Positions 51,801-59,633 of a DNA stretch of 64,000 bases are shown here, piece after piece. Source of the DNA: Acidobacteriaceae bacterium TAA 166 (GTDB lineage Bacteria > Acidobacteriota > Terriglobia > Terriglobales > Acidobacteriaceae); NCBI GenBank assembly GCA_000421065.1, contig ATWD01000001.1, positions 2,534,001 through 2,598,000 on the forward strand, in the 5' to 3' direction. Position 1 is the stretch's first letter. The number at the start of each line of letters is the position of its first letter. The notes under the pieces were generated by a model. The model was not told the DNA's origin. It saw nothing but the letters and a program-made list of their open reading frames with translations, and searched no databases. The position numbers and the translations under genes were made by a program.

Positions 51801-51912
51801 CAAGCGCCAGCAGAACGGCGACAGCTACGGTAAACCGGGCAAAGAGGCGTCCTCCAAGTGGATGGAATACCGGGAACCGAAAGATGGAGATGCGTTCAGG
51901 CCGTCCGCTCAA
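48880..51912 (-). CDS. Reg_prop/Y_Y_Y sensor with GGDEF (diguanylate cyclase) output
   Basis: The 1010-aa protein has a signal sequence (VAVAVLLALASSVVSQ) and a large periplasmic part made of two-component-regulator-propeller repeats (for example DVFSLAEDNTGMLWLATENGLFRYDG, and many W[FIL]-x-T/G units), probably two 7-bladed propellers. A Y_Y_Y immunoglobulin-like domain (VHFRYRLNGMEFEWSE), a membrane helix (AMYLLLGILSFIVSILVW) and a coiled segment follow. The end is a GGDEF domain with RYGGEEFLLVMPG (intact GGEEF), predicted to make c-di-GMP. It starts with TTG 51912, with AGGTGA 6 nt upstream. Hybrid histidine kinases usually carry these propellers, so a diguanylate cyclase output is less common. 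Confidence 0.88.
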   Translation of the reverse strand: MSGRPERISIFRFPVFHPLGGRLFARFTVAVAVLLALASSVVSQQFSFSHYGQDEGLRNLDVFSLAEDNTGMLWLATENGLFRYDGAQFQRFGPREGIGESLVLGLHKDDSGRIWVVTNDHLYYLEGDRFLSAPTGTPVAQFGAGAQIGSIDPRHILFLVRGTLMLISRGWNGGSHASWSSSSFFKPEEIAANPSLAQIHSVFVAGSGAGARSLWLGCGQSICHVSMPLERPRVEVFSHAQGVPSEPWLRFFEDRGGTLWARSRSYIRVLAGGESSFRSRDLPRHNGPYQASGILAMAQDPQGAILTQTNRGLARWEEGSWRIFDSSNGVELKDVSTILVDSRGILWFSTRGHGVMRWQGYDEVENWTIAQGLHDDVVWPIFRDSRHDLWIADQFQVNRLDTRTHRLNTPGFLHKMPVLHGTGFAESPDGSMWIFSLDGETLHTDAGVERIVSRVRLPALARVFTDSSHHIWILSRNGLYVIRCPRASEPSAIEKISNPTVANEAFADAAESPNHDLWFLSDRDLYRLSHDDNRFSRIELDPAATRGQMRNIAAAPDGSLWIGGGIPALLHLRVDGAQVHEVESIGNPTLVSTDVQIVRFDKRGWLWVGTDLGIHVFDGFKWRLLTRRDGLISNDTDEGAFLADDDGSVWIGANGGAIHLLHPPHLFSPMPLDVRFTSASLGGDPLSLTSTTAVPWKDASLDIRFTTLNFARGGSVHFRYRLNGMEFEWSETASRTLHYPAVSPGDYRFELQAVDSDQQEQSQIVSFSFTIRPPWWRTRAMYLLLGILSFIVSILVWHWREWRLLERQKMLRQLVAQRTRELEAEKAELMAVREALSHQATRDALTGVWNRPAIIEILVREMERARRSGATLAVVLVDVDHFKRINDTFGHLAGDTILRDVACRMIESIRPYDFFGRYGGEEFLLVMPGLPLREPHLRLQHLLEAISGRPFHFDDEAVSVTCSFGVAWYDRSHTAVVEDLIRRSDEALYRAKAAGRNCVVFYDELRSGEE

Positions 51913-52133
51913 CAGGAGTCACCTGCGCAACACCTCGGGTTGGGACCGGATTCTCCATGGTTGGCTGATGAACAGGTCTTGATATCAGGTAGAAGATAAC
52001 TTTTGGGGCCGGGAATATCTCTCTACTGTATCAAGCGAAGGGGAGCGCGGAAAACAGCTAACTTCAGACAGAAAATAAGTTGCCCTCTCAGGAAAGGAGA
52101 AAAATCGATAGAGTGCCGCTTAGGCAGGCAGGC

Positions 52134-52382
52134 TCAGACTCCCAGGCCGAAGTCCACATCCTGCTCGTCGCCGGAGTGCGCATAGAAGTCATACGGCGTG
52201 CGGCGGTTGAACTTATACCGCAGACGCAGCTCCCGGCCGACAAACAGACCGAGCGCAACCGCGCCCAGGCCGGCCGAGATCCAGCCAATCGTCTTGATCA
52301 GAGTCGACTCCGCCTCGCCTTCGGGAAACGGAAGGCCGTTCAACGCGGGAAGAGAAGACTCCTTGGCGGCATCGGACTTCAT
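52134..52382 (-). CDS. Small single-pass membrane protein
   Basis: The 82-aa protein has one membrane helix (TIGWISAGLGAVALGLFVG) between a Ser/Glu-rich N-terminus and a basic/aromatic C-terminus (RYKFNRRTPYDFYAH). I recognise no family. A TATCAT ends 6 nt before its ATG, another leaderless-like start. The flanking 51913-52133 shows no other feature. Confidence 0.5.
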   Translation of the reverse strand: MKSDAAKESSLPALNGLPFPEGEAESTLIKTIGWISAGLGAVALGLFVGRELRLRYKFNRRTPYDFYAHSGDEQDVDFGLGV

Positions 52383-52388
52383 GCAAGG

Positions 52389-52394
52389 ATGATA
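52389..52394 (-). promoter_or_regulatory. TATCAT -10-like box, 6 nt before ATG
   Basis: On the minus strand it ends 6 nt upstream of ATG 52382, and no Shine-Dalgarno is present. Confidence 0.3.
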
Positions 52395-52474
52395 GCGCAG
52401 GTTCGGGACTGCTGGCAGCCATGGCCCTCATCAAAAGACGGTCCCCGAAACCTCCCGCTCCCCGGAACCGGAGC

Positions 52475-53140
52475 TCAGGAGACGTCCACCTGCTGGAACC
52501 CAAGCGTATAGAGCAGAGTCGTAACGGAAGCACGGGCGTTCTTGCGGGCCGCATCCAGAATTCCGTCCGAGAGCGCCGTCTGCTGCAGCTGCTGTTCGGC
52601 CTTGACGCGGGTCTCGGACTCGAGATTCTGATCCACCGGCACCAGGAGACCCGTGGATCGCGCATAGACGCGCGTGTGCTGGTTATCGAGCGTCGTTGCA
52701 AACACTTGCGAGGCCGGAAGCGTCACATGCACCGAGCGCGTCCCCTTCCCATCCTGCGTAATGCGGATATCCTCAGGCTTCAGCTGCGACAGGTCGATTC
52801 CCGCCGTAGCCTGCCCATGAACCACCAGCAGGATGCGGTCCCCCGCCAGAAGATCCGGCAGCACCGCGCTCGATTTCGAACCCTCCACCACCGTGTCCAT
52901 CGAGTAAACCACCGTCTCCAGGCGGTTTAATCTCTGAATGCGTTGCACGATCGCCGGCACCGAGGTGTCGAAGGTGGTGGACCGGCCGACGATCCGGTCG
53001 GCCAGCCGTTCCATCGCGCCGCCGGTCGCGTGGCGAACGAACATCGCCAGCGCCGCCGCGCCCAGCAGAAGGGCAAAGAGGAAGGCAAGGAACATCCCTC
53101 CAGAAGATCCTGAACGTCGGTCGGTGTCATAAGCGCTCAT
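52475..53140 (-). CDS. DUF4230 family membrane-anchored protein
   Basis: The 221-aa protein has one N-terminal membrane helix (FLAFLFALLLGAAALAMFV). A periplasmic region with LNRLETVVYSMDTVVEG, GDRILLVVHGQATAGIDLSQLKPEDI and VTLPASQVFATTLDNQHTRVY follows, matching DUF4230. The C-terminus has a Gln-rich helix (AEQQLQQTALSDGILDAARKNA). Function is unknown. ATG 53140 is used; upstream codons fall in a dispersed palindrome. Confidence 0.78.
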   Translation of the reverse strand: MSAYDTDRRSGSSGGMFLAFLFALLLGAAALAMFVRHATGGAMERLADRIVGRSTTFDTSVPAIVQRIQRLNRLETVVYSMDTVVEGSKSSAVLPDLLAGDRILLVVHGQATAGIDLSQLKPEDIRITQDGKGTRSVHVTLPASQVFATTLDNQHTRVYARSTGLLVPVDQNLESETRVKAEQQLQQTALSDGILDAARKNARASVTTLLYTLGFQQVDVS

Positions 53141-53147
53141 CGAAACT

Positions 53148-53153
53148 AGCGTA
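53148..53153 (-). promoter_or_regulatory. TACGCT -10-like box, 7 nt before ATG
   Basis: On the minus strand this hexamer ends 7 nt before ATG 53140 of the DUF4230 gene, with no Shine-Dalgarno. Confidence 0.25.
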
Positions 53154-53157
53154 CTAC

Positions 53158-53335
53158 GGGGTGGGCTCCCGTTGCTGCTTGCGAGAATCCTTCCGCCCAC
53201 CAACGGGAGGCCTCGCGCCAAAGGCGGTATACGCGTCACGAAGGGACCGCCCGTACCGGGGTCCCCAACAAACAGGTCTTCGTTTGTGGGGTGGCCGAGC
53301 GCAGTGGACCCGGCAGGCAGGCCAGCGTCTTCTCC
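53158..53335 (+). repeat. Dispersed palindrome, half element (centre plus a-end right)
   Basis: It begins with the central CTCCCGTTG...CCAACGGGAGG pair, continues with ACGCGTCACGAAGG and ends GCGCAGTGGACCCGGCAGGC, then AGGCCAGCGTCTTC. A 40-nt segment (CCGTACCGGGGTCCCC to TTTGTGGGGTGGCC) is inserted and is partly shared with the copy at 58208. Confidence 0.75.
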
Positions 53336-53409
53336 CAAAACAGATCGATCTCTCGCATGAATGCCGATCTGGCTGATAAAGTCATCCAATCGTCTGGAGA
53401 CTTTGCGCC

Positions 53410-54405
53410 ATGAGAATCCTCCTCGCCGGAGCGTCCGGAGCCATCGGCCGCACCCTCATCCCTATCCTCATCCGCGAGCAGCATGAGGTCTTCGGTGTCT
53501 TTCGCAATCCTAGCCACACCGATCTCGTCCGCTCCCTCGGCGCGGCGCCCGTCGTCCTCGACGCACTCGATGGCAAGGCCGTCATCGACCGCGTCGGTGA
53601 GATCAAGCCCGAAGTCCTCCTTCATCAGCTGACCGCCATTCCCGCCCGGATCGACCTGCGCCACTTCGCGCGCGACTTCGAGCTGACCAACCGCCTGCGC
53701 ACCGAAGGAACCCGCAACCTCGCCACCGCCGCCGTCCAGGCAGGAGTGCAGAGGTTCATCGCGCAGAGCTTCTGCGGAGGCACCTACGCCCGGCGCGGCA
53801 TCACCCTCAAGACCGAAGAGGACGATCTCGACCCCACGCCTCCGCCCGAGATGAAGTCCAACGCCGACGCACTCGAAGTACTCGAACATACTGTCCTGCG
53901 CGAGCGCGGATTCACCGGAATCGTTCTTCGCTACGGCCCTTTTTACGGCCCCTTCAGCTCGATCTCCCTCGGCAAGGCGGGAGCTCCAGACGGCTCCATG
54001 GTCGAAGATCTTCGCAATCACAAGGTCCCCATCGTCGGCCAGGGGACGGGCGTCTGGTCCTTCGTGCATCTCGAGGACGCCGCCACGGCAACCCTCGCAG
54101 CGCTCACACGGGCGCAGCATGGCATCTACAACATCGTCGACGACGATCCCGCTCCGGTGGTCGATTGGCTTCCATATCTGGCCGAGTGCGTCGGCGCGAA
54201 GCCTCCCGGCCATGTCGCCAACTGGATGGCCAAGATGGCCATCGGCGAGCACGCCGTGGCTATGATGAACGACATTCGCGGCGTCTCCAACGCGAAAGCC
54301 AAGGCCGAGCTGGGATGGACCCTCAAGTGGACGAGCTGGCGGCAGGGCTTCCGAAAGGGGCTGGGAGTCAGTGGTGGCCTGCCGGCCGGGCCATCTAGCG
54401 TTTGA
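53410..54405 (+). CDS. NAD-dependent epimerase/dehydratase family protein
   Basis: The 331-aa protein has an extended-SDR Rossmann start (ILLAGASGAIGRTLIP), then HQLTAIPARIDLRHF, FIAQSFCGGTY, and VLRYGPFYGP. The classical YxxxK is not evident (the region reads NADALEVLEH), so substrate chemistry is uncertain. The end WTLKWTSWRQGFRKGL is conserved in the family. The last 10 residues are encoded by a dispersed repeat arm that supplies the stop codon. It overlaps the converging SLT-like gene by 11 nt. Confidence 0.78.
   Translation: MRILLAGASGAIGRTLIPILIREQHEVFGVFRNPSHTDLVRSLGAAPVVLDALDGKAVIDRVGEIKPEVLLHQLTAIPARIDLRHFARDFELTNRLRTEGTRNLATAAVQAGVQRFIAQSFCGGTYARRGITLKTEEDDLDPTPPPEMKSNADALEVLEHTVLRERGFTGIVLRYGPFYGPFSSISLGKAGAPDGSMVEDLRNHKVPIVGQGTGVWSFVHLEDAATATLAALTRAQHGIYNIVDDDPAPVVDWLPYLAECVGAKPPGHVANWMAKMAIGEHAVAMMNDIRGVSNAKAKAELGWTLKWTSWRQGFRKGLGVSGGLPAGPSSV
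54372..54400 (+). repeat. Dispersed palindrome a-end arm forming the C-terminus of a gene
   Basis: GTGGCCTGCCGGCCGGGCC lies inside the epimerase gene and encodes its last residues (GGLPAGPSSV). It also overlaps the end of the converging gene. Confidence 0.55.
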
Positions 54406-55135
54406 CCTTGCAGGCAATCGGCACATTCGTCATCTGCTTCGTAAACACCCGATAGCTCGGCGTGCCCGGCCGCAGCGTCGACCAGTATCCCGTGCTCGAA
54501 AGCAGCGGCTTATGCTGGTCGATGATCTGGTTCGAGAGAATCTTCACCCCGCACTCCAGGTTGTTCTTGGGATCGAGAATTGTCTTGTCCGAATCGTCCG
54601 GCTTCAGCATCTTGTCATGCTTCCAGTCGAAGTCGCAGCCATAGCGGTCGCGGTCCTCATACGTCAGCTGCAGCAGCCCCTCGCTTCGCACCGCCCTTCC
54701 GGAGACCTTATCGACCACCGCCACCTCGGGTTCGGTGTGGCGAATGCGCGTCGTGGGGTCGAGCCCGGCCTCGGCCCCCGCAAGTGCCTGAAACAGATAT
54801 GCCCAGAAGGCGCGCTTGTCGGAATCGCCGAGTTCATAGAACCGCGGACAGAAATGGCGCACATCGCGGGGAACCTGCCGCGACAGCATCGCGGGCGGAA
54901 GTGCCAGCTCCACCACCTTGTCCCATTCGGGGTCCCAGGTCGCGCCTCCCAACTCCAGCCGCTTGGTGTGGATGGGAGTCGCCGGAGCCGGCTTCATCGC
55001 AACGGTTGGAGCAGGCGCAGCTACCTTGGCGTGGGCCTCCTCGCGCTTGCCGCATCCCTGCGTAAACACAAGAGCCAGGATCAATAACAGACCGGAAAAT
55101 ACAACAGAAGATCCACGCTCAAACGAACGGAGCAT
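54395..55135 (-). CDS. Lipoprotein with lytic-transglycosylase (SLT)-like domain
   Basis: The 246-aa protein has a signal peptide with a lipobox-like end (LVFTQGC, Cys28) and a Pro/Ala linker. A helical domain begins FWAYLFQALAGAEAGLDPTTRI, has SEGLLQLTYEDRDRYGCDFDW and ends NNLECGVKILSNQI. This order (Glu in AEAGLDP, then an S-x-GLLQLT, then N-x-x-x-G) resembles SLT lytic transglycosylases that cut peptidoglycan. Similarity is clear in pattern but not high. An AGAGG is about 9 nt before ATG 55135. Confidence 0.68.
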   Translation of the reverse strand: MLRSFERGSSVVFSGLLLILALVFTQGCGKREEAHAKVAAPAPTVAMKPAPATPIHTKRLELGGATWDPEWDKVVELALPPAMLSRQVPRDVRHFCPRFYELGDSDKRAFWAYLFQALAGAEAGLDPTTRIRHTEPEVAVVDKVSGRAVRSEGLLQLTYEDRDRYGCDFDWKHDKMLKPDDSDKTILDPKNNLECGVKILSNQIIDQHKPLLSSTGYWSTLRPGTPSYRVFTKQMTNVPIACKVKR

Positions 55136-55208
55136 CGCACTTGCCTCTTAATATCTTTCTGCTTCTTAGAGGCACAGTGCGATGTTCTTCGTTGTCCAGT
55201 GCAGGTGG

Positions 55209-56087
55209 TTACTGTGGTGTATCCACTGGATGCTCGCTCTTCTCCCAGAACTCCTTCTGCAGCTTGAGGCTGGTATCGTCGGCCTTGATCGCGGTCAGCA
55301 CCTTCGCCACCGAATCCACCCACCACCTCATCTGGTACTCGCCCAGCTCGCGGTTCGCGACCGAGCCATCGCCGGAGTAATGATCCGGAAAGCTCGCATA
55401 CCACCAGATGCCCGTGTAAACCCCTTCCGGCAGCGTCGAGTGGTGCTGATCCTCGCCCGACTCCATCTTCGCGCGCTCCGGATGCGCCAGGTCCGGACGG
55501 ATCACCATCATCTTCGAGGTCTCGCTCTCGCCCGCGTGCTGATCGTTGGTCGTCTTCTTCTGGGGTCCGCCGGCCGTCGTCGGCATGCGGCGATCGAAGA
55601 TGTAGACCACGTAGTTATGCGGCTTCTCCAGCTGTGTCTGGGCGAAGTACGGCAGCAGGTGATTGTTGCCGCCGTGGCCATTGACGATCAAAATCTTCTT
55701 GCAGCCATTGCGGCCCATCTCGTCGGTCGTGGCCTGCAGCAGGGCCAGCACCACCTCGCGCGGATAGGCCATCGTGCCGGGCTCGTGCCGCGCCTCGTCG
55801 ATCTGGCCGAAGTAATACTCCGGGAAGACGATGGCGTAGCTCTGCTCGGCCGCGTGCGCCGAGGTGTAGCGCGAGGTGAACAGGTCGGAGCCGATGGGCA
55901 TGTGCGGTCCATGCTTCTCGAGAATGCCGATGGGGAGGATGCAGGTGCCTTGCGACTGCTGAATGGCCTTGACGAAGTCAGGCCCCGTCAGCTCCTCCCA
56001 GTGCACGGAGAGCTTTGCCTGCGCCTGCATCGCAGACGGAATGGAGAAAAGAAGGGGAAGCAGGGCGGAAAAGATGCGATTTCTCAT
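55209..56087 (-). CDS. Exported creatininase family protein
   Basis: The 292-aa protein begins with a signal peptide (IFSALLPLLFSIPSAMQAQA) and then the creatininase fold: CILPIGILEKHGPHMPIGSD (metal ligands Glu, His, Asp), FPEYYFGQIDEARHEPGT, LIVNGHGGNN, and AGESETSKMM (a ligand Glu). Family members are metal-dependent amidohydrolases (creatininase, mycofactocin MftE-like). Export is unusual, since most members are cytosolic, so an extracytoplasmic amide substrate is inferred. ATG 56087 is used. Confidence 0.85.
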   Translation of the reverse strand: MRNRIFSALLPLLFSIPSAMQAQAKLSVHWEELTGPDFVKAIQQSQGTCILPIGILEKHGPHMPIGSDLFTSRYTSAHAAEQSYAIVFPEYYFGQIDEARHEPGTMAYPREVVLALLQATTDEMGRNGCKKILIVNGHGGNNHLLPYFAQTQLEKPHNYVVYIFDRRMPTTAGGPQKKTTNDQHAGESETSKMMVIRPDLAHPERAKMESGEDQHHSTLPEGVYTGIWWYASFPDHYSGDGSVANRELGEYQMRWWVDSVAKVLTAIKADDTSLKLQKEFWEKSEHPVDTPQ

Positions 56088-56160
56088 CGAGAAAAGGGCT
56101 CCATGAAGTTGGGTCGAGAGTCTTCCTCGAGTGTAGCGAAGACCTTTGACCCCTCTCCAG

Positions 56161-56186
56161 AAAAGAGCGCTGCCGTGCGGCAGCGC
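56161..56186 (-). terminator. Terminator of msrB
   Basis: GCGCTGCC-GCAC-GGCAGCGC (read on the minus strand) is followed by TCTTTT, 5 nt past the msrB stop. The stem resembles the b-end core of the dispersed palindrome. Confidence 0.75.
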
Positions 56187-56191
56187 AGTCT

Positions 56192-56794
56192 CTAAGCCTT
56201 TACGAACTTCATCGAGGCCGAGTTCATGCAATAACGCAGCCCGGTCGGCTTCGGGCCATCTTCGAAGACATGTCCCAAGTGCGCCTCGCAGCGTACGCAC
56301 TTCACCTCCGTGCGGGCCATTCCCAGCGACATGTCCTGCTTCTCCGCGACGTTCTCCTTGGCGATCGGCTGCCAAAAGCTCGGCCATCCCGTACCCGACT
56401 CGAACTTCGTCTGCGAGCTGAAGATCGCCGTACCGCAGCAGATGCAGCGATAGATGCCATGGCCATGCTCGCGCCAGCTCACCCCGGTATACGGCATCTC
56501 CGTATCCGCCTGGCGCGCGATCTGAAACGAGTTCTTCCCCAGCTGCTGTAGCCACTCCTGGTCCGACTTGAGGATCTTGGGAACCGTCTCCTTCCCCAGG
56601 TTCCGTCCATCGTCGCTGAAATTGACGATCGTGACCTTACCAGGCGTGCCATGCACCGTCTCGCTCGCTTCGACACGAGATTTGCTCAACCTGGACATCG
56701 TCAGGTACGCCGTAAAGCTCACGCCTCCAATAAGAAAGAGACGCCGGGTGACCTGCTTCCCCTGATCGCGGAGAATTCTTCCTGAATCGAACAT
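56192..56794 (-). CDS. msrB: Peptide-methionine (R)-S-oxide reductase, exported
   Basis: MsrB repairs R-methionine sulfoxide in proteins. The 200-aa protein has a twin-arginine-type signal (VTRRLFLIGGVSFTAYL). The catalytic domain shows ESGTGWPSF, the zinc Cys pairs CICCGT and CVRCEA, HLGHVFEDGPKPTG and the catalytic Cys in LRYCMNSASMKF. Unusually for a lone MsrB it is predicted to be exported, fitting periplasmic protein repair. AAGGAG lies 9 nt before ATG 56794. Confidence 0.95.
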   Translation of the reverse strand: MFDSGRILRDQGKQVTRRLFLIGGVSFTAYLTMSRLSKSRVEASETVHGTPGKVTIVNFSDDGRNLGKETVPKILKSDQEWLQQLGKNSFQIARQADTEMPYTGVSWREHGHGIYRCICCGTAIFSSQTKFESGTGWPSFWQPIAKENVAEKQDMSLGMARTEVKCVRCEAHLGHVFEDGPKPTGLRYCMNSASMKFVKA

Positions 56795-56884
56795 TTTGAG
56801 TTGCTCCTTGCCTGCCTGGCGATCGGCCGCATCTATAGGATGGAAATCCCAGGAAAAGGTAACAGCTACACAGCGCTGCCCACT

Positions 56885-58174
56885 CTAGGCCAGCGCCGAG
56901 CGGGCCGCCTCCAGCGTAAAATCCACATCCTGCTGGGTATGTGCGGTGGAGACAAACGCCGCCTCGAACTGGCTGGCTGGCAGCCACACTCCCCGATCGA
57001 GCATCGCCCGGTGGAAGCGCCCGAAGGCAACCGTATCGGATGCCGCAGCGGTGTCGTAGTCGTAAACCGGATTCGCCGTAAAGAACCAGGTAAACATCGA
57101 GCCCACGCGGTTGGTCGTCAGCGGAACTCCCCGCTCCCGAGCAATGGCGGCGACGCCGTCCGCAATCTGCTGCGTAGTGCGGTCGATCTGCGCGTAGATC
57201 GCCTCTTCGTTCCGGATCAGGTGTTCGAGCGTGGCAATGCCCGCGGCCATCGCCAGCGGATTGCCGCTCAACGTCCCCGCCTGGTAGACTGGCCCCAGCG
57301 GCGCCAGGCAGTTCATAATCTCGGCGCGGCCGCCAAAGGCTCCGCAGGGCAGGCCGCCCCCGACGATCTTGCCCAGCGTCGTCAGGTCTGGATCGATGCC
57401 GTAGAGCCTCTGCGCTCCACCCAGCGTGACGCGAAAACCGGTCATCACCTCATCGATAATCAGCAGCGCACCGTCCTTCCGCGTTATCTCGCGCAGCCCC
57501 TCGAGATATCCGGGCGCGGGAGCGATGGTTCCGGCGTTGCCGACCACCGGCTCCAGAATGATGCAGGCTATCTCCCCTGGACGCGCTTCAAAGGCAGCTT
57601 TGACAGCCTCAAGATCGTTATAAGGCAGCGCCAGCGTGTGCATCACCGTCTCGGCCGGAACTCCCGCCGAACCCGGAATCCCCAGCGTCGCGATGCCCGA
57701 GCCCGCCTTTACCAGCAGGGCGTCGGAGTGGCCGTGATAGCAGCCCTCGAACTTGATGATGAAGTTGCGCCCCGTAAACCCGCGCGCCACCCGGATCGCC
57801 GACATGCAGGCCTCGGTGCCCGACGAGACGAAGCGCATCTTCTCCACCGAAGGAAAGCAGCGCTGCACCAGCGTGGCGAGGTTCTGCTCGGCTGCCGTCG
57901 AGGCTCCATAGCTTGAGCTTCGGCCCGCGGCCTCGCGGATCGCCTCCACTGCCGATGGAAACGCATGCCCCAGGATCATCGGCCCCCAAGAGCCGAAGTA
58001 ATCCAGGTAACGGTTGCCGTCCTCGTCGTACAGGTACGCGCCCTCGGCGCGAGCGACGAACGGAGGCTCGCCCCCCACCGAGCGGAAGGCCCGGACCGGA
58101 GAGTTCACACCGCCGGGAAAGACGGCCTCGGCTTTTTGCTGCAGCAGGTGGGAGCGGCTGTGCGAGAGAGGCAT
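56885..58174 (-). CDS. hemL: Glutamate-1-semialdehyde 2,1-aminomutase
   Basis: HemL (429 aa) converts glutamate-1-semialdehyde to 5-aminolevulinate, showing that this organism uses the C5 route to heme. Motifs are [62 protein letters not shown] and the PLP Lys in [17 protein letters not shown]. The start at ATG 58174 follows TATACT by 7 nt and has no Shine-Dalgarno, so the transcript is probably leaderless. It is divergent from purM across a short deleted palindrome. Confidence 0.96.
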   Translation of the reverse strand: MPLSHSRSHLLQQKAEAVFPGGVNSPVRAFRSVGGEPPFVARAEGAYLYDEDGNRYLDYFGSWGPMILGHAFPSAVEAIREAAGRSSSYGASTAAEQNLATLVQRCFPSVEKMRFVSSGTEACMSAIRVARGFTGRNFIIKFEGCYHGHSDALLVKAGSGIATLGIPGSAGVPAETVMHTLALPYNDLEAVKAAFEARPGEIACIILEPVVGNAGTIAPAPGYLEGLREITRKDGALLIIDEVMTGFRVTLGGAQRLYGIDPDLTTLGKIVGGGLPCGAFGGRAEIMNCLAPLGPVYQAGTLSGNPLAMAAGIATLEHLIRNEEAIYAQIDRTTQQIADGVAAIARERGVPLTTNRVGSMFTWFFTANPVYDYDTAAASDTVAFGRFHRAMLDRGVWLPASQFEAAFVSTAHTQQDVDFTLEAARSALA

Positions 58175-58181
58175 TTCATGC

Positions 58182-58187
58182 AGTATA
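58182..58187 (-). promoter_or_regulatory. TATACT -10 box of hemL, 7 nt before ATG
   Basis: On the minus strand it ends 7 nt before ATG 58174, and no Shine-Dalgarno is present. It is the second-best match to TATAAT among the leaderless-like starts in this window. Confidence 0.4.
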
Positions 58188-58207
58188 AAGCGCCATACGA
58201 AAGATTC

Positions 58208-58283
58208 TGACCTGCCGGCCGGCCCACCGCCCGTACCGGGGTGGCCGAACGCAATGGGGCCCGACCGGCAGGCCATCGCCTTT
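58208..58283 (+). repeat. Short dispersed palindrome (two a-ends, interior deleted)
   Basis: GACCTGCCGGCCGGCCCACC is at the left and GGGGCCCGACCGGCAGGCCA, then TCGCC, at the right. The CCGTACCGGGGTGGCCGA centre is shared with the copy at 53158. Both sides are a-ends, so this is an a/a variant. Confidence 0.65.
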
Positions 58284-58340
58284 CCACCCTGCTAAACTGA
58301 AATCTCTGTTTTCGCGCACCACACCCCTTTGGAGAGCACA

Positions 58341-59480
58341 TTGCCGGAGAACTTTTCCACGCCCGACTCGACCGTGAACGCCAGCAGGATCAAGAAGCAG
58401 GAAGAGACGGGCGGCTCGAAGCCGCGCATATCGCAGACCACTCCAGCTCGAAAACCGATCAGCTACGCAGACGCGGGCGTTGATATCTCCGCCGCCGACA
58501 AATCCAAGCACCGCATCAAGATGCTCGCGCGCAAGACCTTCAATAAGCAGGTGCTGTCCGAGATCGGCGGCTTCGGCGGCCTCTTCGCGCTCGATCTTGA
58601 GAAATACCCCAATCCAGTCCTCGTCTCCTCGGCCGATGGCGTGGGAACCAAGCTGAAGGTCGCCTTCGAGCTGGGTATCCACCACACCGTCGGACAGGAC
58701 TTGGTCAACCACTGCGTCAATGACATCGCCGTGCAGGGCGCGAGCCCCCTCTTCTTCCTCGACTATCTGGCCACCGGCAAGCTCGAAAACTCCGTCGTCG
58801 AGACTGTCGTGCAGGGCATCTCCGACGCCTGCCGCGCCAATGGCTGCGCCCTCATCGGCGGCGAGACCGCGCAGATGCCCGGCTTCTACGGCGACGGCGA
58901 GTACGACTTGGCCGGAACTATCATCGGCGCCGTCAGCCGCGACAAGATCATCACCGGCGAAACCGTGCAGGTGGGCGACGTCCTTCTCGGCCTTCCCTCC
59001 AACGGCCTGCACACCAACGGCTACTCGCTCGCCCGCAAGCTCTTCTTCGAGGTAGCCAGGTACGGCCCCGAGCAGTACGTCAACGACCTGAAGGACAAGA
59101 CCGGCGCCGCCCTCATGCGCATCCACCGCAGCTATCTCGCCATCATTAAAAAGCTCACTGCGGGCGAGGTCGTCAGCGGCATGGCGCACATCACCGGCGG
59201 CGGCATCACCGAAAATCTTCCGCGCATCCTGCCCAAGGGCATGGGGGCGCAGGTCGATCTCGCCACCTGGCAGGTCCCGCCGCTCTTCGAGCACCTGCAG
59301 AAGCTCGGCGACGTCGAGCAGGACGAGATGTACCGCACCTTCAACATGGGGATCGGCCTCATCGCCGTCGTCCCGGCCGAGAAGGTGAAGAAGGCCAAGG
59401 CCATTCTGAACCGCGCCAACGAACGTCACTGCATCATCGGCCGCATCGTTCGCGGCGAGCGCAAGGTCAGCTACAACTAA
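58341..59480 (+). CDS. purM: Phosphoribosylformylglycinamidine cyclo-ligase
   Basis: PurM closes the imidazole ring to give AIR, the fifth purine step. The 379-aa protein shows YADAGVDISAADKSKHRIK, SSADGVGTKLKVA, DLVNHCVNDIAVQGA, GGETAQMPGFYGDGEYDLAG, and GGGITENLPRILP. It has about 40 extra N-terminal residues before the family start. A TTG at 58341 is preceded by GGAGAG 4 nt upstream and is preferred. A TTG four codons earlier overlaps the Shine-Dalgarno, and a GTG at 58373 is possible. Confidence 0.93.
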   Translation: MPENFSTPDSTVNASRIKKQEETGGSKPRISQTTPARKPISYADAGVDISAADKSKHRIKMLARKTFNKQVLSEIGGFGGLFALDLEKYPNPVLVSSADGVGTKLKVAFELGIHHTVGQDLVNHCVNDIAVQGASPLFFLDYLATGKLENSVVETVVQGISDACRANGCALIGGETAQMPGFYGDGEYDLAGTIIGAVSRDKIITGETVQVGDVLLGLPSNGLHTNGYSLARKLFFEVARYGPEQYVNDLKDKTGAALMRIHRSYLAIIKKLTAGEVVSGMAHITGGGITENLPRILPKGMGAQVDLATWQVPPLFEHLQKLGDVEQDEMYRTFNMGIGLIAVVPAEKVKKAKAILNRANERHCIIGRIVRGERKVSYN

Positions 59481-59496
59481 GCGGAGCGCGCTGTTA

Positions 59497-59528
59497 CAAG
59501 GCAGGCCACCGTCTTTGAATATATCGCT
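59497..59528 (+). repeat. Dispersed palindrome family, right a-end remnant
   Basis: CAAGGCAGGCCACCGTCTTTGAATATATCG matches the outer end of the full copies (GGCAGGCCATCGTCTTCAAT). The rest is degenerated. It follows purM. Confidence 0.45.
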
Positions 59529-59633
59529 ACAGCCTGAATAAAAATAAATATTCGCCGTCAGAGATCCGGTTTCGTCTGCCCCGCGTTCCCCAAGCATAGG
59601 TATAGCTTTCGGGCTGCCGAGGAGACCGACACC

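Noticed and set aside
53141..53389. N-terminal extension of DUF4230 protein
   Set aside because: The frame reads through a palindrome copy; the membrane helix starts just after ATG 53140.
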